DNA of 64,000 nt, taken from NCBI GenBank assembly GCA_964628685.1, contig CAZVNM010000002.1:496001-560000 (forward strand). The letters are read 5' to 3'. Below the pieces are notes generated by a model. That model did not search any database. It was not told where the DNA came from and was given only the letters and a program-made list of their open reading frames with translations. Shown piece after piece: positions 1-9,847 of this stretch. Position 1 is the stretch's first letter. Each line of letters begins with the position of its first letter. The position numbers and the translations under genes were made by a program. The DNA comes from CALMEC01 sp964628685 (GTDB taxonomy: Bacteria; Actinomycetota; Thermoleophilia; Miltoncostaeales; Miltoncostaeaceae).

Positions 1-395
1 ATCTGGCCGGCACTTCCGGATGTTGTGATCGGGCGGAACGCGAGCGGATCGGAGGTGTGCCCTCCTGTCGTCATACCGAACGACACGGTGAACGTCGCCG
101 GCCCGCTGGTTGCACCGTCCGACGTCACCGTCAGCTTCCAGTCCGCCGTCGTGCCCGGAGTCAGCGTCGTGGTTGTCGGGGCGTCCCACGACGCGGTGAG
201 CGTGGCGGCGTTCGCGCTTCCCGCGAAGCCCAGCACTGCCGCCGCGATGAGGATCGTTCTGCGGATGAGCCTCCGCGAGACCGACCGGTGTTCATGTGCG
301 CCTCCGTCGGCGTGTCTGGTGGTCGTTCGTGACCGCGGCGCGCGGGATGCCGCCCCAGGCGACGGGTTCGCGCGTGTCGGATCCTTGCGCGACAT
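1..395 (-). CDS. Secreted protein, N-terminal fragment (runs off window)
   Basis: On the minus strand the frame reads a typical Sec signal peptide: arginines (RRLIRRT), a hydrophobic core (ILIAAAVLGFAG) and a signal-peptidase site after SANA. A Thr/Ser/Gly-rich beta-type segment follows and stays open to the window edge. The exported product is probably an Ig-like or DUF11-like surface protein, but too little is visible to name it. The start is a problem. An ATG at 295 with an excellent GGAGG five bases upstream is one base out of frame with the signal peptide and stops at 161. The nearest in-frame start is the ATG at 395, which adds about 45 unusual residues. I use 395 as the outer limit. 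A frameshift near 275-290 is an alternative reading. Confidence 0.5.
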   Translation of the reverse strand, partial: MSRKDPTRANPSPGAASRAPRSRTTTRHADGGAHEHRSVSRRLIRRTILIAAAVLGFAGSANAATLTASWDAPTTTTLTPGTTADWKLTVTSDGATSGPATFTVSFGMTTGGHTSDPLAFRPITTSGSAGQ

Positions 396-588
396 CGTAA
401 CGATCCGCCGCATCGATGAAAAGAGATCCAACATGACCATGTGCCATCGGTCCCATGGTGTCGGGGGACATCACCTGGGCCTCCCGGGTGGCGCCCCCCT
501 CCCGCCGCCGGTTGACGTGTGGTGGACGACCGGTGTCGCACACGCCCGTCCGATTGCATCCCGGGCGAACGGGCATCACCCTCCCGTC

Positions 589-918
589 ATGCCGAGCACC
601 GTTCATTCACCCGGTCCGATCGTCGAGCGCGTCGCCGGCTGGCTGCGCCACGCCTACGGCGACGGCATCCCGGCGCACGACCTGATCGGCGTGCTCTGTG
701 TCCTGTCGGGGCGGCTCACCGTGGACGAGCGCGACGCGATCGCCCCGGTCGTCGCCGATATCACCCGCGAGGACTGCGCCACGCCGGTCGACGAGATCCG
801 CGGACTGCTGCAGATGGCGACCCCGGGTGATGTGGCTCCGGTCGACCGCCTGCGGGTGGCGGCACGGCTCGCGGGCGGCGGCTGGCCGCTCGGCGAGGTC
901 CTCACCGCGTCCGACTGA
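589..918 (+). CDS. DUF3349-like small protein
   Basis: This 109-residue soluble protein resembles the actinobacterial DUF3349 family. It has an N-terminal helix (WLRHAYGDGIPAHD), then L-x-x-RLTxxE and a C-terminal RLAGGGWPL motif typical of that family. There is no signal peptide, membrane segment or catalytic motif, and the family function is unknown. The ATG at 589 is preferred because the frame upstream is low-complexity and non-conserved, although it remains open. It ends 15 bp before the convergent RNA methyltransferase. The family assignment rests on recalled sequence pattern. Confidence 0.7.
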   Translation: MPSTVHSPGPIVERVAGWLRHAYGDGIPAHDLIGVLCVLSGRLTVDERDAIAPVVADITREDCATPVDEIRGLLQMATPGDVAPVDRLRVAARLAGGGWPLGEVLTASD

Positions 919-933
919 CCGAGCGGCGGGGTG

Positions 934-1731
934 TCACGGCACCCGCAGCGCCCACATCGTGACGGCGGCCGCGGCCGCCACGTTGAGCGAGCTCACGCCC
1001 TCGGCCATCGGGATCCGCACCCGCACGTCCGCGCGGGCACGGGTGCGCGCGCGGAGACCGGCCTGCTCGGTGCCGAACACCAGGGCCAGGCGCCCCGGTG
1101 GCGCGGCGGCGAGCGCATCCAGGTCGACGGCGTCATCGTCGAGCGCCAGCGCGGCGACCGCGAACCCCCGCTCGCGCAGCAGGTCGATCCCCGCCGGCCA
1201 CGGCGTGATGCGGGTCCACGGCACGCGGAAGACGGTGCCCATCGAGACCCGGATCGACCGGCGGTAGAGCGGGTCGGCGCACCCGGGCGTGACGAGCACG
1301 GCGTCGGCGCCCAGCGCCGCCACCGAGCGGAAGATGGCGCCCACGTTCGTGTGGTTGGTCAGGTCCTCCAGGACCACCACGCGACGCGCTCCGCGCAGCA
1401 CGTCGTCCGGTGCCGGCAGGGGAGTGCGGTGCATGGACGCGATGGCACCCCGGTGCACGTGGAAGCCGGTGATCCGCTCCATGACGTCGTCGGCGACCAC
1501 GTACGTGGGGACCTCATCGGGGACGAGGTGACCCACCCGGTCCTCGAGCGCGGAGCCGACCAGCACCGACCGGGGGCGGTGGCCCGCCGCGAGCGCGCGC
1601 TGGATGACCGTGGCGCCCTCGGCCAGGAAGAGCCCGTGGTCCGCGTCCAGGTGGCGCCGCAGGTTGACGTCCTTCAGGCGGACGTAGTCCGCGAGGCGGG
1701 GATCGTCGGGATCGTCGACCGGGATGCGCAC
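934..1731 (-). CDS. SpoU/TrmH family RNA 2'-O-methyltransferase
   Basis: This 265-residue SAM-dependent RNA ribose methyltransferase has the three SpoU signature motifs in order: N-x-G-A-I-F-R after VLEDLTNHT, then LVFGTEQAGL, then IPMAEGVSSLNVAAAA near the C-terminus. The N-terminal part (FLAEGATVIQRAL) resembles the substrate-binding L30e-like domain of rRNA methyltransferases. The GTG at 1731 is chosen because longer starts run into the upstream nitroreductase-like gene, whose stop is at 1779. The target (23S rRNA or tRNA position) cannot be told from sequence. The gene is probably co-transcribed with its upstream neighbour. Confidence 0.88.
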   Translation of the reverse strand: MRIPVDDPDDPRLADYVRLKDVNLRRHLDADHGLFLAEGATVIQRALAAGHRPRSVLVGSALEDRVGHLVPDEVPTYVVADDVMERITGFHVHRGAIASMHRTPLPAPDDVLRGARRVVVLEDLTNHTNVGAIFRSVAALGADAVLVTPGCADPLYRRSIRVSMGTVFRVPWTRITPWPAGIDLLRERGFAVAALALDDDAVDLDALAAAPPGRLALVFGTEQAGLRARTRARADVRVRIPMAEGVSSLNVAAAAAVTMWALRVP

Positions 1732-1778
1732 GCTGGGGACGGTAGCGCCGGACTGCGGACCACCGCGACGGCGAGGAC

Positions 1779-2174
1779 TCAGACGGGCGTGAGGCGGAAC
1801 ACCGGGTGGTCTCGATCGTCGGGCAGCTGCTCGAAGAACGACTTGACGGCCCGGCCGGCGACGCGTCGATAGTCGGTGACGATTGGGCCACGCTCCGGCA
1901 CCGGCACCTCCTGGGCCGTGTACTCGGCCTCGCGTCCGGGACGGCCCAGCCGGCATCGTCCCGCCACGCGCAGGTTTCGCACCCACTCGGTCTCACCCCG
2001 CGGACAGACGACGTACAGGGTGTCCCTGTGGGTGACCGGGATCACCGGGATGCGCTGCTCGCCGCCGGACCGTCGGCGGCGCACCGACAGGGCCTGCGCA
2101 CCCCCGAGGCCGAGCCGCATCGCGATCGGGTTGAACACGCTTCGGACGAAGAGGGGAGGGCGGAGGTACGGCAT
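1779..2174 (-). CDS. Nitroreductase/deazaflavin-dependent oxidoreductase family protein
   Basis: This 131-residue protein resembles the F420-dependent nitroreductase (DDN-like) split-barrel family common in actinobacteria. It has an N-terminal FNPIAMRLGLGG segment, a central strand pattern (IPVIPVTHRDTLYVVCPRGETEWVRNLRVAGRCRL) and a C-terminal HPVFRLTPV tail. Such proteins use deazaflavin F420 or FMN to reduce diverse substrates, and the substrate here is unknown. The ATG at 2174 follows an AAGGAG-type ribosome site. It lies 47 bp upstream of the SpoU methyltransferase on the same strand. Confidence 0.8.
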   Translation of the reverse strand: MPYLRPPLFVRSVFNPIAMRLGLGGAQALSVRRRRSGGEQRIPVIPVTHRDTLYVVCPRGETEWVRNLRVAGRCRLGRPGREAEYTAQEVPVPERGPIVTDYRRVAGRAVKSFFEQLPDDRDHPVFRLTPV

Positions 2175-2291
2175 CGGGAGGCTCCTTCCGTTGCGCGCAT
2201 CCTAGGCGGCGGTCGAACCCAGATGCGTCCACCGGCCGCCTCCGGTGAACGTCGGCCCACCAGATCGCGACGTCCCTCCCCCAGCGGCCGG

Positions 2292-2864
2292 TCAGGTGAA
2301 CAGGTCCGCCACGCCCAGCACCGCGTCGGAGCGCGGGAACGAGACGGTGCCGTTGCGCGGGACCGTTCGCACGTCGCCGTACCCACCGGCGGGATCCGGA
2401 TCGCGATGGCGGACGACGCGCTCGCCTGCGATGTCGACCACCCAGTACTCCTCCACGCCCCACGCGGCGTAGTCGGCCGCCTTCGCCCGCAGGTCGTATC
2501 GCAGGCTGGTGCGCGCGACCTCGATCACCAGGACCACCTCGTCGGGCCCCTGCCACGTGCCGGTGCGCCGTGCGACCAGCACGTCCGGTTGGCGGAAGTG
2601 GCGGTCGCCCATGCGGTGGGTGCTCTGGATGTACACCTGATGCGCATCGTCCGCATACGCGCCGATGGCGATGCGGTTGAGCGTCGCGGTGAGCTCGCGG
2701 TGGTCGATCCCCTCGGGGCTCATGGTGATGAGCACGCCGTCCACGAGCTCCACGCGGTCGGTGTCGCGCAGGATCCCCACCTCCGACATGCGAAGCACGT
2801 CGTCGAACGTGAACGTGCGGACCGGGCGGTCGTCGAACGTGAGGCTGGGGGCCTCGGATGCCAT
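2292..2864 (-). CDS. Uma2 family endonuclease
   Basis: This 190-residue protein has the Uma2/DUF820 PD-(D/E)XK nuclease-like fold. ELVDGVLITMSPEG comes early, RQPDVLVARR supplies the first acidic position, and VIEVARTSLRYDLRAKAADYAAWGVEEYWVVD holds the E-x-(K) core and the family-typical YWVVD strand. The biological role of these often multicopy proteins is unsettled, and some are linked to mobile DNA. The ATG at 2864 is preferred over a GTG nine bases upstream. The gene stands alone and is divergent from the siroheme reductase. Confidence 0.85.
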   Translation of the reverse strand: MASEAPSLTFDDRPVRTFTFDDVLRMSEVGILRDTDRVELVDGVLITMSPEGIDHRELTATLNRIAIGAYADDAHQVYIQSTHRMGDRHFRQPDVLVARRTGTWQGPDEVVLVIEVARTSLRYDLRAKAADYAAWGVEEYWVVDIAGERVVRHRDPDPAGGYGDVRTVPRNGTVSFPRSDAVLGVADLFT

Positions 2865-2987
2865 GAGGGACACGGTAGTCCTCCGATCCGGGGGTGGCAA
2901 GACATGCCACGCAGGGTGCCGACCACCGGTGTCACGACTCCAGACATGTTCGTCACGAATGTGTGGCCGGAGTGTCGCGACATCCAC

Positions 2988-3009
2988 GGCCCGCGGCATT
3001 CTGCGGGCC
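2988..3009. other. Inverted repeat in the Uma2-sulfite reductase gap
   Basis: GGCCCGC and GCGGGCC arms of 7 bp flank an 8-base loop in the divergent gap. It has no T-run and does not follow any gene, so it may be a leader hairpin or chance at this GC content. Confidence 0.25.
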
Positions 3010-3092
3010 GGAACCGATCCTGACAGGTACGGTCGCACGTCGACGGGGGACGGGAATCGCCCGGAATCGCTTGGAATTCCGCACCCGATCTC

Positions 3093-3125
3093 AATACCGG
3101 GTAATTCAAACGGGTTTCTGGTATT
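3093..3125. promoter_or_regulatory. AATACC-N21-GGTATT dyad upstream of the siroheme reductase
   Basis: A 6-bp dyad lies in an unusually AT-rich patch 38 bp upstream of the TTG start of the nitrite/sulfite reductase. The AT-rich content in a very GC-rich genome suggests a promoter/operator zone. No factor can be named. Confidence 0.3.
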
Positions 3126-3162
3126 TTCCTCCGGCACGCATCCCCCGACACCGGAGCAACGC

Positions 3163-5411
<2,249 letters not shown>

Positions 5412-5415
<4 letters not shown>

Positions 5416-5954
5416 CGTTGCAGCGCATCTCCATCGCCATGCCCCTCGTGGACGCCGCGGCGGACCCCGAGTCGGTCGTCCCGGTGTTCCACCGCTGGAT
5501 CTCCGAGCGCCGGCTGGAGGGGCTTCCCATCGACGTCGCCCGCTACGGCCACGTGCCCGACGGTCCCGGCGTGATCCTCATCGGTTTCGACGGTGACCTG
5601 GCGCTGGAGGAGACCGGCGGCCACGCGTCGCTGCGATTCACGCTCAAGCGGTCGCAGGAGTCCGACGTGACCCACCAGGTGGCCCTCGCCACCGGCCGAC
5701 TGCTCGAGGCCGCGCAGGAGCTCGAGTCCGACACCGACCTGCGGGTGGACCGCACGGCCACGACCGTGCGCATCTCGGACAAGCTGAACGCGCCCAACAC
5801 CGACGCGGTCCGCGCGGAGCTGGTGGACGCGGTGGTGAGCGGTGTCGCGGCAACCGTGGGATACGGCGCGCCGCAGGTGACGCCGGGTTCGACCGACCCG
5901 CGCGACCCGGTCACCTGGACCATCACCGGGGAGCCGGCACTGCAGCCGGCGTAG
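5412..5954 (+). CDS. Conserved protein translationally coupled to the siroheme reductase
   Basis: This 180-residue soluble protein has no signal peptide, membrane segment or recognised catalytic motif. Its ATG overlaps the reductase stop (ATGA), so it is almost certainly in the same operon and made in step with the enzyme. The sequence alternates strands and helices, for example GVILIGFDGDLALEE and HASLRFTLKRSQ. A role in reductase maturation or electron delivery is plausible from context only. A strong hairpin follows its stop. Confidence 0.8.
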
Positions 5955-5963
5955 GTGTCGGGA

Positions 5964-5998
5964 GACCTCGGGGCGCCGCGGGACGGCGCCCCGAGGTC
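5964..5998 (+). terminator. Rho-independent-like hairpin after the siroheme reductase operon
   Basis: A perfect 14-bp stem (GACCTCGGGGCGCC and its complement) closes a 7-base loop ten bases after the stop codon. There is no T-tract, as is usual in high-GC actinobacteria. It sits between convergent genes and may act in both directions. Confidence 0.75.
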
Positions 5999-6008
5999 CC
6001 GGCTCGGG

Positions 6009-6407
6009 TCAGTGCGACCCGATCATCACCCCCGCGACGACCAGGGCGACCACGACCGCGGGCATGAGGAGCAGCCCGACCCGGGTCGCCGACGTCGCCC
6101 GTTCGTCGCGTCCCGTCGCCGCGAGCGCCAGGAGGCCTGCGACGGCGACGCCCAGGACCATGGCGACCACCGCGGCCGGGCGCATCGACGGATCGTTGTC
6201 CCAGATCCGGCGGCCGGAATCCGCGCCGTAGTACGGATCCGTCCGAAACAGGCTCACGCTCCAGAGGGCGACGAGCGCCGTCACCACGACGGCCGCGCCG
6301 GCGGCGACGCGTCGGGAGGTGCCCGGCCGGCGGCCCACCACGGCCGCGGCGACGGGACCGCCCACCAGGGCGAGGACCATGAGCGCCAGGACGGACCACC
6401 CGATCAT
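6009..6407 (-). CDS. Small four-helix membrane protein
   Basis: This 132-residue protein has four predicted membrane spans: the N-terminal WSVLALMVLALVGGPVAAAVV, a second near VAAGAAVVVTALVALWSVSL, a third at AAVVAMVLGVAVAGLLALAA and a last at VGLLLMPAVVVALVVAGVMI. A polar loop (DPYYGADSGRRIWDNDPSMRP) lies between spans two and three. I do not recognise the family. The ATG at 6407 is preferred because eleven more upstream residues would extend towards the large inverted repeat. Its promoter probably lies near that repeat. Confidence 0.6.
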   Translation of the reverse strand: MIGWSVLALMVLALVGGPVAAAVVGRRPGTSRRVAAGAAVVVTALVALWSVSLFRTDPYYGADSGRRIWDNDPSMRPAAVVAMVLGVAVAGLLALAATGRDERATSATRVGLLLMPAVVVALVVAGVMIGSH

Positions 6408-6435
6408 GGCCCGATTCTGCCGCAGCCGCGGCCCG

Positions 6436-6510
6436 CGCAAGCCTGGTGCCTGACACGTAACTTGCGGGCCGGGGCTCCGCGCAAGTTACGTGCCAGGCAC
6501 CAGGCTTGCG
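6436..6510. repeat. Large inverted repeat (two 31-nt arms)
   Basis: Arms at 6436-6466 and 6480-6510 are complementary over 31 positions with a single mismatch, around a 13-base loop. Each arm also begins with CGCAAG and ends with CTTGCG, and the right arm holds the short palindrome GTGCCAGGCAC, so each arm can fold alone as well. It lies downstream of the M23 peptidase stop and upstream of a divergently positioned start, so it may terminate the peptidase transcript. The nested symmetry is typical of REP-like elements. Confidence 0.8.
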
Positions 6511-6538
6511 GGAGACCCGATGACGGCCGCGCGTCGGG

Positions 6539-7672
6539 TCAGCGTGAGGCGGTCTGTCGCACCGGATCGATCGCGCGCAGCTCGTGGTACGGGTTGATGG
6601 CGCCACCGCCACCCGGGTGGATCTCGAAGTGCAGGTGCGGCGCCCCGTAGCGGGCGTCACCGGTGTTGCCGACCGTCGCGATCTGCTGGCCGGCGGTCAC
6701 GCGGGTGCCGACCTCCATGCCGCCCAGGATCTGGGTGAGGTGGGCGAAGTAGTACGTGTTGCCGGCTCCGTCGCGCATCCACATCGAGATGCCGCCCAGG
6801 CCGCTCTCGGCGCGCGTGACGCGGGAGATCGTGCCGTTGGCCACGGCGCGCACCGGGGTGCCGCGTGCGGCCATGATGTCGGTCCCCTGGTGCGACCCCT
6901 GACTGCGCGGCGCGCCCCAGTCGTTGCTGTAGGTGTACGACCCGCCCACCGGGAAGGCACGCAGGTAGCGGGCGCTCGACGACGGGGCGGCCACGGGCTG
7001 GGCCACGGGCGCCGGCTGCGACACCGGGTCGGCGCCGCTTCGCACCGCGCGGATCCCCAGCATCTTCAGAAAACCGGCCGTCACGACCCCGCGACCGCGC
7101 AGGCCGTGCTTGCGCTGCAGCCGGATGACCGCCCGGCGGGTCTGCTGGCCGAAGTTGCCGTCCACGCTGACGCCCAGCCCACGCTGGCGCAGGATCCGCT
7201 GGAGCGCCCGCACGTCCGACCCGGACATGCCCAGACGAAGGGCACGGGAGCCGAGCGTGATGTTGACCGGGCGGTTCACCCGGACGGTCCGCCCGTTTCG
7301 CAGGATGTCGACGAAGCCCTTCGAGACCAGCCCGCCGCCCTTGAGACCGGCCGCGACCTGCGCCCGCACGACGGCGGCGCGCGTGAGGGGACCGAACTCG
7401 CCGTCGGCCACCAGGCGCTCACCACGCTGGTTGAGGAGCGTCTGCAGGTCGCGCACGTCGGTGCCGATCATCCCGAGGTGCAGCACACGCGACCAGAGGG
7501 CCACCTGGGGGATGGCGGTCCTGGCCTGCGTCTGCTTCACCCCGTCCGCTGTCGGCATCGGGTCGGCCGTCGCGGTTCCGGCGGCGGCCAACGCACCCAC
7601 CAGCGGGGCGATGATCCACTACGCGGTACGGCGCGGGCGTCGGTTGTGGGCGCTCGTCGAGACTCCTTGCAC
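6539..7672 (-). pseudogene. M23 metallopeptidase with two peptidoglycan-binding domains; in-frame TAG in the signal peptide
   Basis: The product is an exported murein hydrolase of about 377 residues. Two PG_binding_1 repeats (LGMIGTDVRDLQTLLNQRGE; LGMSGSDVRALQRILRQRGL) are followed by a LytM/M23 zinc peptidase with HQGTD and the HLHFEIHP motif. The best start is the GTG at 7672, which has GGAGG seven bases upstream and gives an n-region VQGVSTSAHNRRPRRTA. The next codon, at 7619-7621, is TAG. The signal-peptide core WIIAPLVGALAAAGTATA resumes directly after it in the same frame. The rest of the gene is intact. A fallback GTG at 7600 gives 353 residues but loses the charged n-region and lacks a clear ribosome site. 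This could be a recent nonsense mutation, readthrough or a base-call error. Confidence 0.75.
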
Positions 7673-7855
7673 GTGCGTTCCTCCTCCGTCGGGATTCGGG
7701 CACACGTCACGCGGACTGCACCCCGGGGCCAGGCACGAAGCGGGCACCGTCTCATACGACATCGGCACGCGTGGTCGTTTCATGTTGCAGCCGAACAGGT
7801 GGCGGATTGCAGGATGATCGTCGTGGGAAGCGCGGACGCGGTGCCGGGCGGACAC

Positions 7856-7944
7856 GTCACGACCCCGCGCGCCGGGGCGGCACCGCCCCGGGGTGGTGTC
7901 GGTGACGGTCACCGGAGTCACGACCCCGCGCGCCGGGGCGGCAC
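7856..7944. repeat. 28-bp direct repeat pair between M23 peptidase and aminotransferase
   Basis: The same 28 bases (beginning GTCACGACCCCGCGCG) occur at 7856-7883 and 7917-7944, 61 bp apart. They fill part of the 358-bp gap between divergent genes. The gap holds no gene I can support. The copies are identical, which suggests a local duplication or paired regulator sites. Confidence 0.7.
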
Positions 7945-8030
7945 GGTCCGGCCGGGAGTCCCGTCGGCCCGCGGGATGCGTCGACCGCGGGGGTCTCACC
8001 GTCCCGGCCGGGCCGCGTATCGTGACCGTC

Positions 8031-9170
8031 ATGGCGACCCACCCGGACCCCTTCTCACTCGGCCTCGACGAACTGCACCGGCGCACCAGTCAGAAATGGC
8101 GCTGGTTCGATCCCGACGTGCTGCCCCTCTGGGTGGCCGAGATGGACGTGGCCATCGCCGAACCGGTCGTCGACGCGGTCACGGCGGCCCTGCGCATGGG
8201 CGACACCGGCTACCCCATGGCAGCCGGGTACGTGGCGGCCATGCGGCGATTCGCGGCCGAGCGCTGGGGATGGGACTTCGACGAGGCCGCCGGTCGCGGC
8301 CTGGCCGACGTCATGACCGGTGTCGGCCAGCTCATCCGCGACCTCAGCGAACCGGGTGCCCGCGTGGCCGTCACCCCGCCGGTCTACCCGCCGTTCTACG
8401 CGGTCCTCAAACACACCGGCCGCACCGTCGCCGAGGCACCGCTCCTCGGGACCGGCCGGCTGGACCTCGACGCACTGGACCGCGTCCTGGGGGACGACTG
8501 CGCCCTGCTCCTTTTGTGCAGCCCGCACAATCCGACGGGGGCGGTGCACACCCGCGACGAGCTGACGGCCGTCGCCGAGATCGCCGCCCGTCACGGTGTG
8601 CGGGTCATCGCCGACGAGATCTGGGCGCCGCTCGTGCTGAACGGCCACGGGCACGTGCCCTACCTGACGATCCCGGGCACCGAGTCGGCGTTCAGCCTGA
8701 TGTCGGCGTCCAAGGGCTGGAACCTGGCGGGGCTCAAGGGCGCGATGGTCGTGGCGGGCGACGCGGGCCGCGGCCTTCTGGCCGGGTGGCCGCATCTGGT
8801 GACCGACGCCGCCTGTCACCTCGGTCTCATCGCCCAGACGGCGGCGCTGGAGGAGGGGGGAGGCTGGCTCGCGGCGGCGCTCGAACGCATCGACGCCAAC
8901 GCGGACCTGCTGACCGACCTCCTCGCCACGCACGCACCCGCGGTGGGCTACCGGCGCCCGGAGGGCACGTACCTGGCCTGGCTCGACATGCGCGCGTGCG
9001 GCCTGGGCGACGACCCGGCCGAGGTGCTCGTGCGCGAGGCGCGGGTGGGGCTTTCGCCGGGACCGTGGTTCGGCGACCGGGGCCGGGGCCACGCGCGACT
9101 CAACCTGGCCACCACACCGGCCATCCTCACCGAGGCGGTGGAGCGGATGGCGCCCGTCCTTGCGGGCTGA
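8031..9170 (+). CDS. PLP-dependent aminotransferase / C-S lyase (MalY/PatB family)
   Basis: This 379-residue fold-type I PLP enzyme is closest in pattern to MalY/PatB cystathionine beta-lyases. Its start region (LPLWVAEMDVAIAEPVVDAV) and LLLCSPHNPTGAVHTRDEL are family-typical. The PLP lysine lies in SASKGWNLAGLKGA. Members cleave cystathionine or cysteine conjugates, or act as aminotransferases. The ATG at 8031 begins the conserved segment. The gene stands alone and is followed by a hairpin before the ATP synthase operon. Confidence 0.88.
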   Translation: MATHPDPFSLGLDELHRRTSQKWRWFDPDVLPLWVAEMDVAIAEPVVDAVTAALRMGDTGYPMAAGYVAAMRRFAAERWGWDFDEAAGRGLADVMTGVGQLIRDLSEPGARVAVTPPVYPPFYAVLKHTGRTVAEAPLLGTGRLDLDALDRVLGDDCALLLLCSPHNPTGAVHTRDELTAVAEIAARHGVRVIADEIWAPLVLNGHGHVPYLTIPGTESAFSLMSASKGWNLAGLKGAMVVAGDAGRGLLAGWPHLVTDAACHLGLIAQTAALEEGGGWLAAALERIDANADLLTDLLATHAPAVGYRRPEGTYLAWLDMRACGLGDDPAEVLVREARVGLSPGPWFGDRGRGHARLNLATTPAILTEAVERMAPVLAG

Positions 9171-9172
9171 AC

Positions 9173-9220
9173 GTCACGGACCGCCGGGGGCACCGGCGCG
9201 GGCCGTCACCGCTCCGTGAC
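9173..9220 (+). terminator. Nested hairpin after the MalY-like gene
   Basis: Outer arms GTCACGGA and TCCGTGAC (8 bp) enclose an inner GCCGG/CCGGC stem, starting three bases after the stop codon. It is a plausible terminator with no T-run. Confidence 0.45.
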
Positions 9221-9284
9221 GAACCGACTTTGTGACCCCCGCTGACAAACGTCCCCAGGCGCATCGCACGAATGCGTGAAATCC

Positions 9285-9313
9285 CGGTCACGCCCCGAGC
9301 CGACGGATATACT
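9285..9313 (+). promoter_or_regulatory. Candidate ATP synthase operon promoter
   Basis: A good -10 hexamer, TATACT, is at 9308-9313, with a weak -35 (CGGTCA) 17 bp upstream. It is the only AT-rich hexamer in the gap before the operon and would give a leader of about 80 bases before the first gene. Confidence 0.45.
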
Positions 9314-9397
9314 CCCGTCCGTTGCGTTGACGGGACAGTGTTCCGTGACGCGCATTGGAGGAGAGCGCTCATCACGGAGGCCCCGAACCGCTTGGAG

Positions 9398-9847
9398 ATG
9401 TCCGCAGCAGCGGATCGCAACGACATGCTGACCGACACGGGTACGCCCGCGTCGTTCGTGCCGCGTCCGTTCGAGTTCATCGTCGCGATCCTGGGGTTCA
9501 TCGTCCTGGCGCTGGCCCTACCCGTCGTGCTGGTCGCCGGCGGCCAGTTCAACGGCTGGGTCACCGGCGCGCTGCTCTTCACCTTCAGCTGGCTCGCGCA
9601 CCTGGGGATCACCAAGCTGGCCCAGGGCCTCGAGCCGACGATGGCCGTCGGGCTGATCGGCTTCTCCTCCATCGGCCGCGCCATCGTGGTGGTGCTGATC
9701 CTGTTCCTGATCGCCGGACTGGTGGATCGGGTCATGGGTCTGATCGCCGCCGGCGTCTTCGCCGCGGCCTTCACATTCGACCTCATGGGGCGGACCGTCC
9801 TTCACGCGCTGCGTGAGAAGCAGAAGAAGCTGGAGAGGAGCCGATGA
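9398..9847 (+). CDS. AtpI-like membrane protein at the head of the ATP synthase operon
   Basis: This 149-residue protein has four membrane spans (IVAILGFIVLALALPVVLV; WVTGALLFTFSWLAHLGI; AIVVVLILFLIAGLVDRVM; LIAAGVFAAAFTFDLMG) and a basic C-terminal tail (REKQKKLERSR). Its size, topology and place directly before atpB match the AtpI/UncI assembly factor position, but similarity to classical AtpI is weak. The start is uncertain. The ATG at 9398 has a poor ribosome site, while GGAG sequences around 9357 and 9375 would suit an upstream non-ATG start in the same open frame. Its stop overlaps atpB (ATGA). Confidence 0.65.
   Translation: MSAAADRNDMLTDTGTPASFVPRPFEFIVAILGFIVLALALPVVLVAGGQFNGWVTGALLFTFSWLAHLGITKLAQGLEPTMAVGLIGFSSIGRAIVVVLILFLIAGLVDRVMGLIAAGVFAAAFTFDLMGRTVLHALREKQKKLERSR

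Noticed and set aside
5978..6008. CRISPR or phage attachment site candidates among the hairpins
   Set aside because: No repeat-spacer series, tRNA gene, integrase or transposase was seen anywhere in the window.
7690..7855. c-di-AMP (ydaO-type) riboswitch upstream of the M23 peptidase
   Set aside because: The gene class is a known target in actinobacteria, but I could not find the conserved GGGGTGAAT-like and AACCCG-CAGCTAACC-like blocks in order. A covariance-model search would decide.
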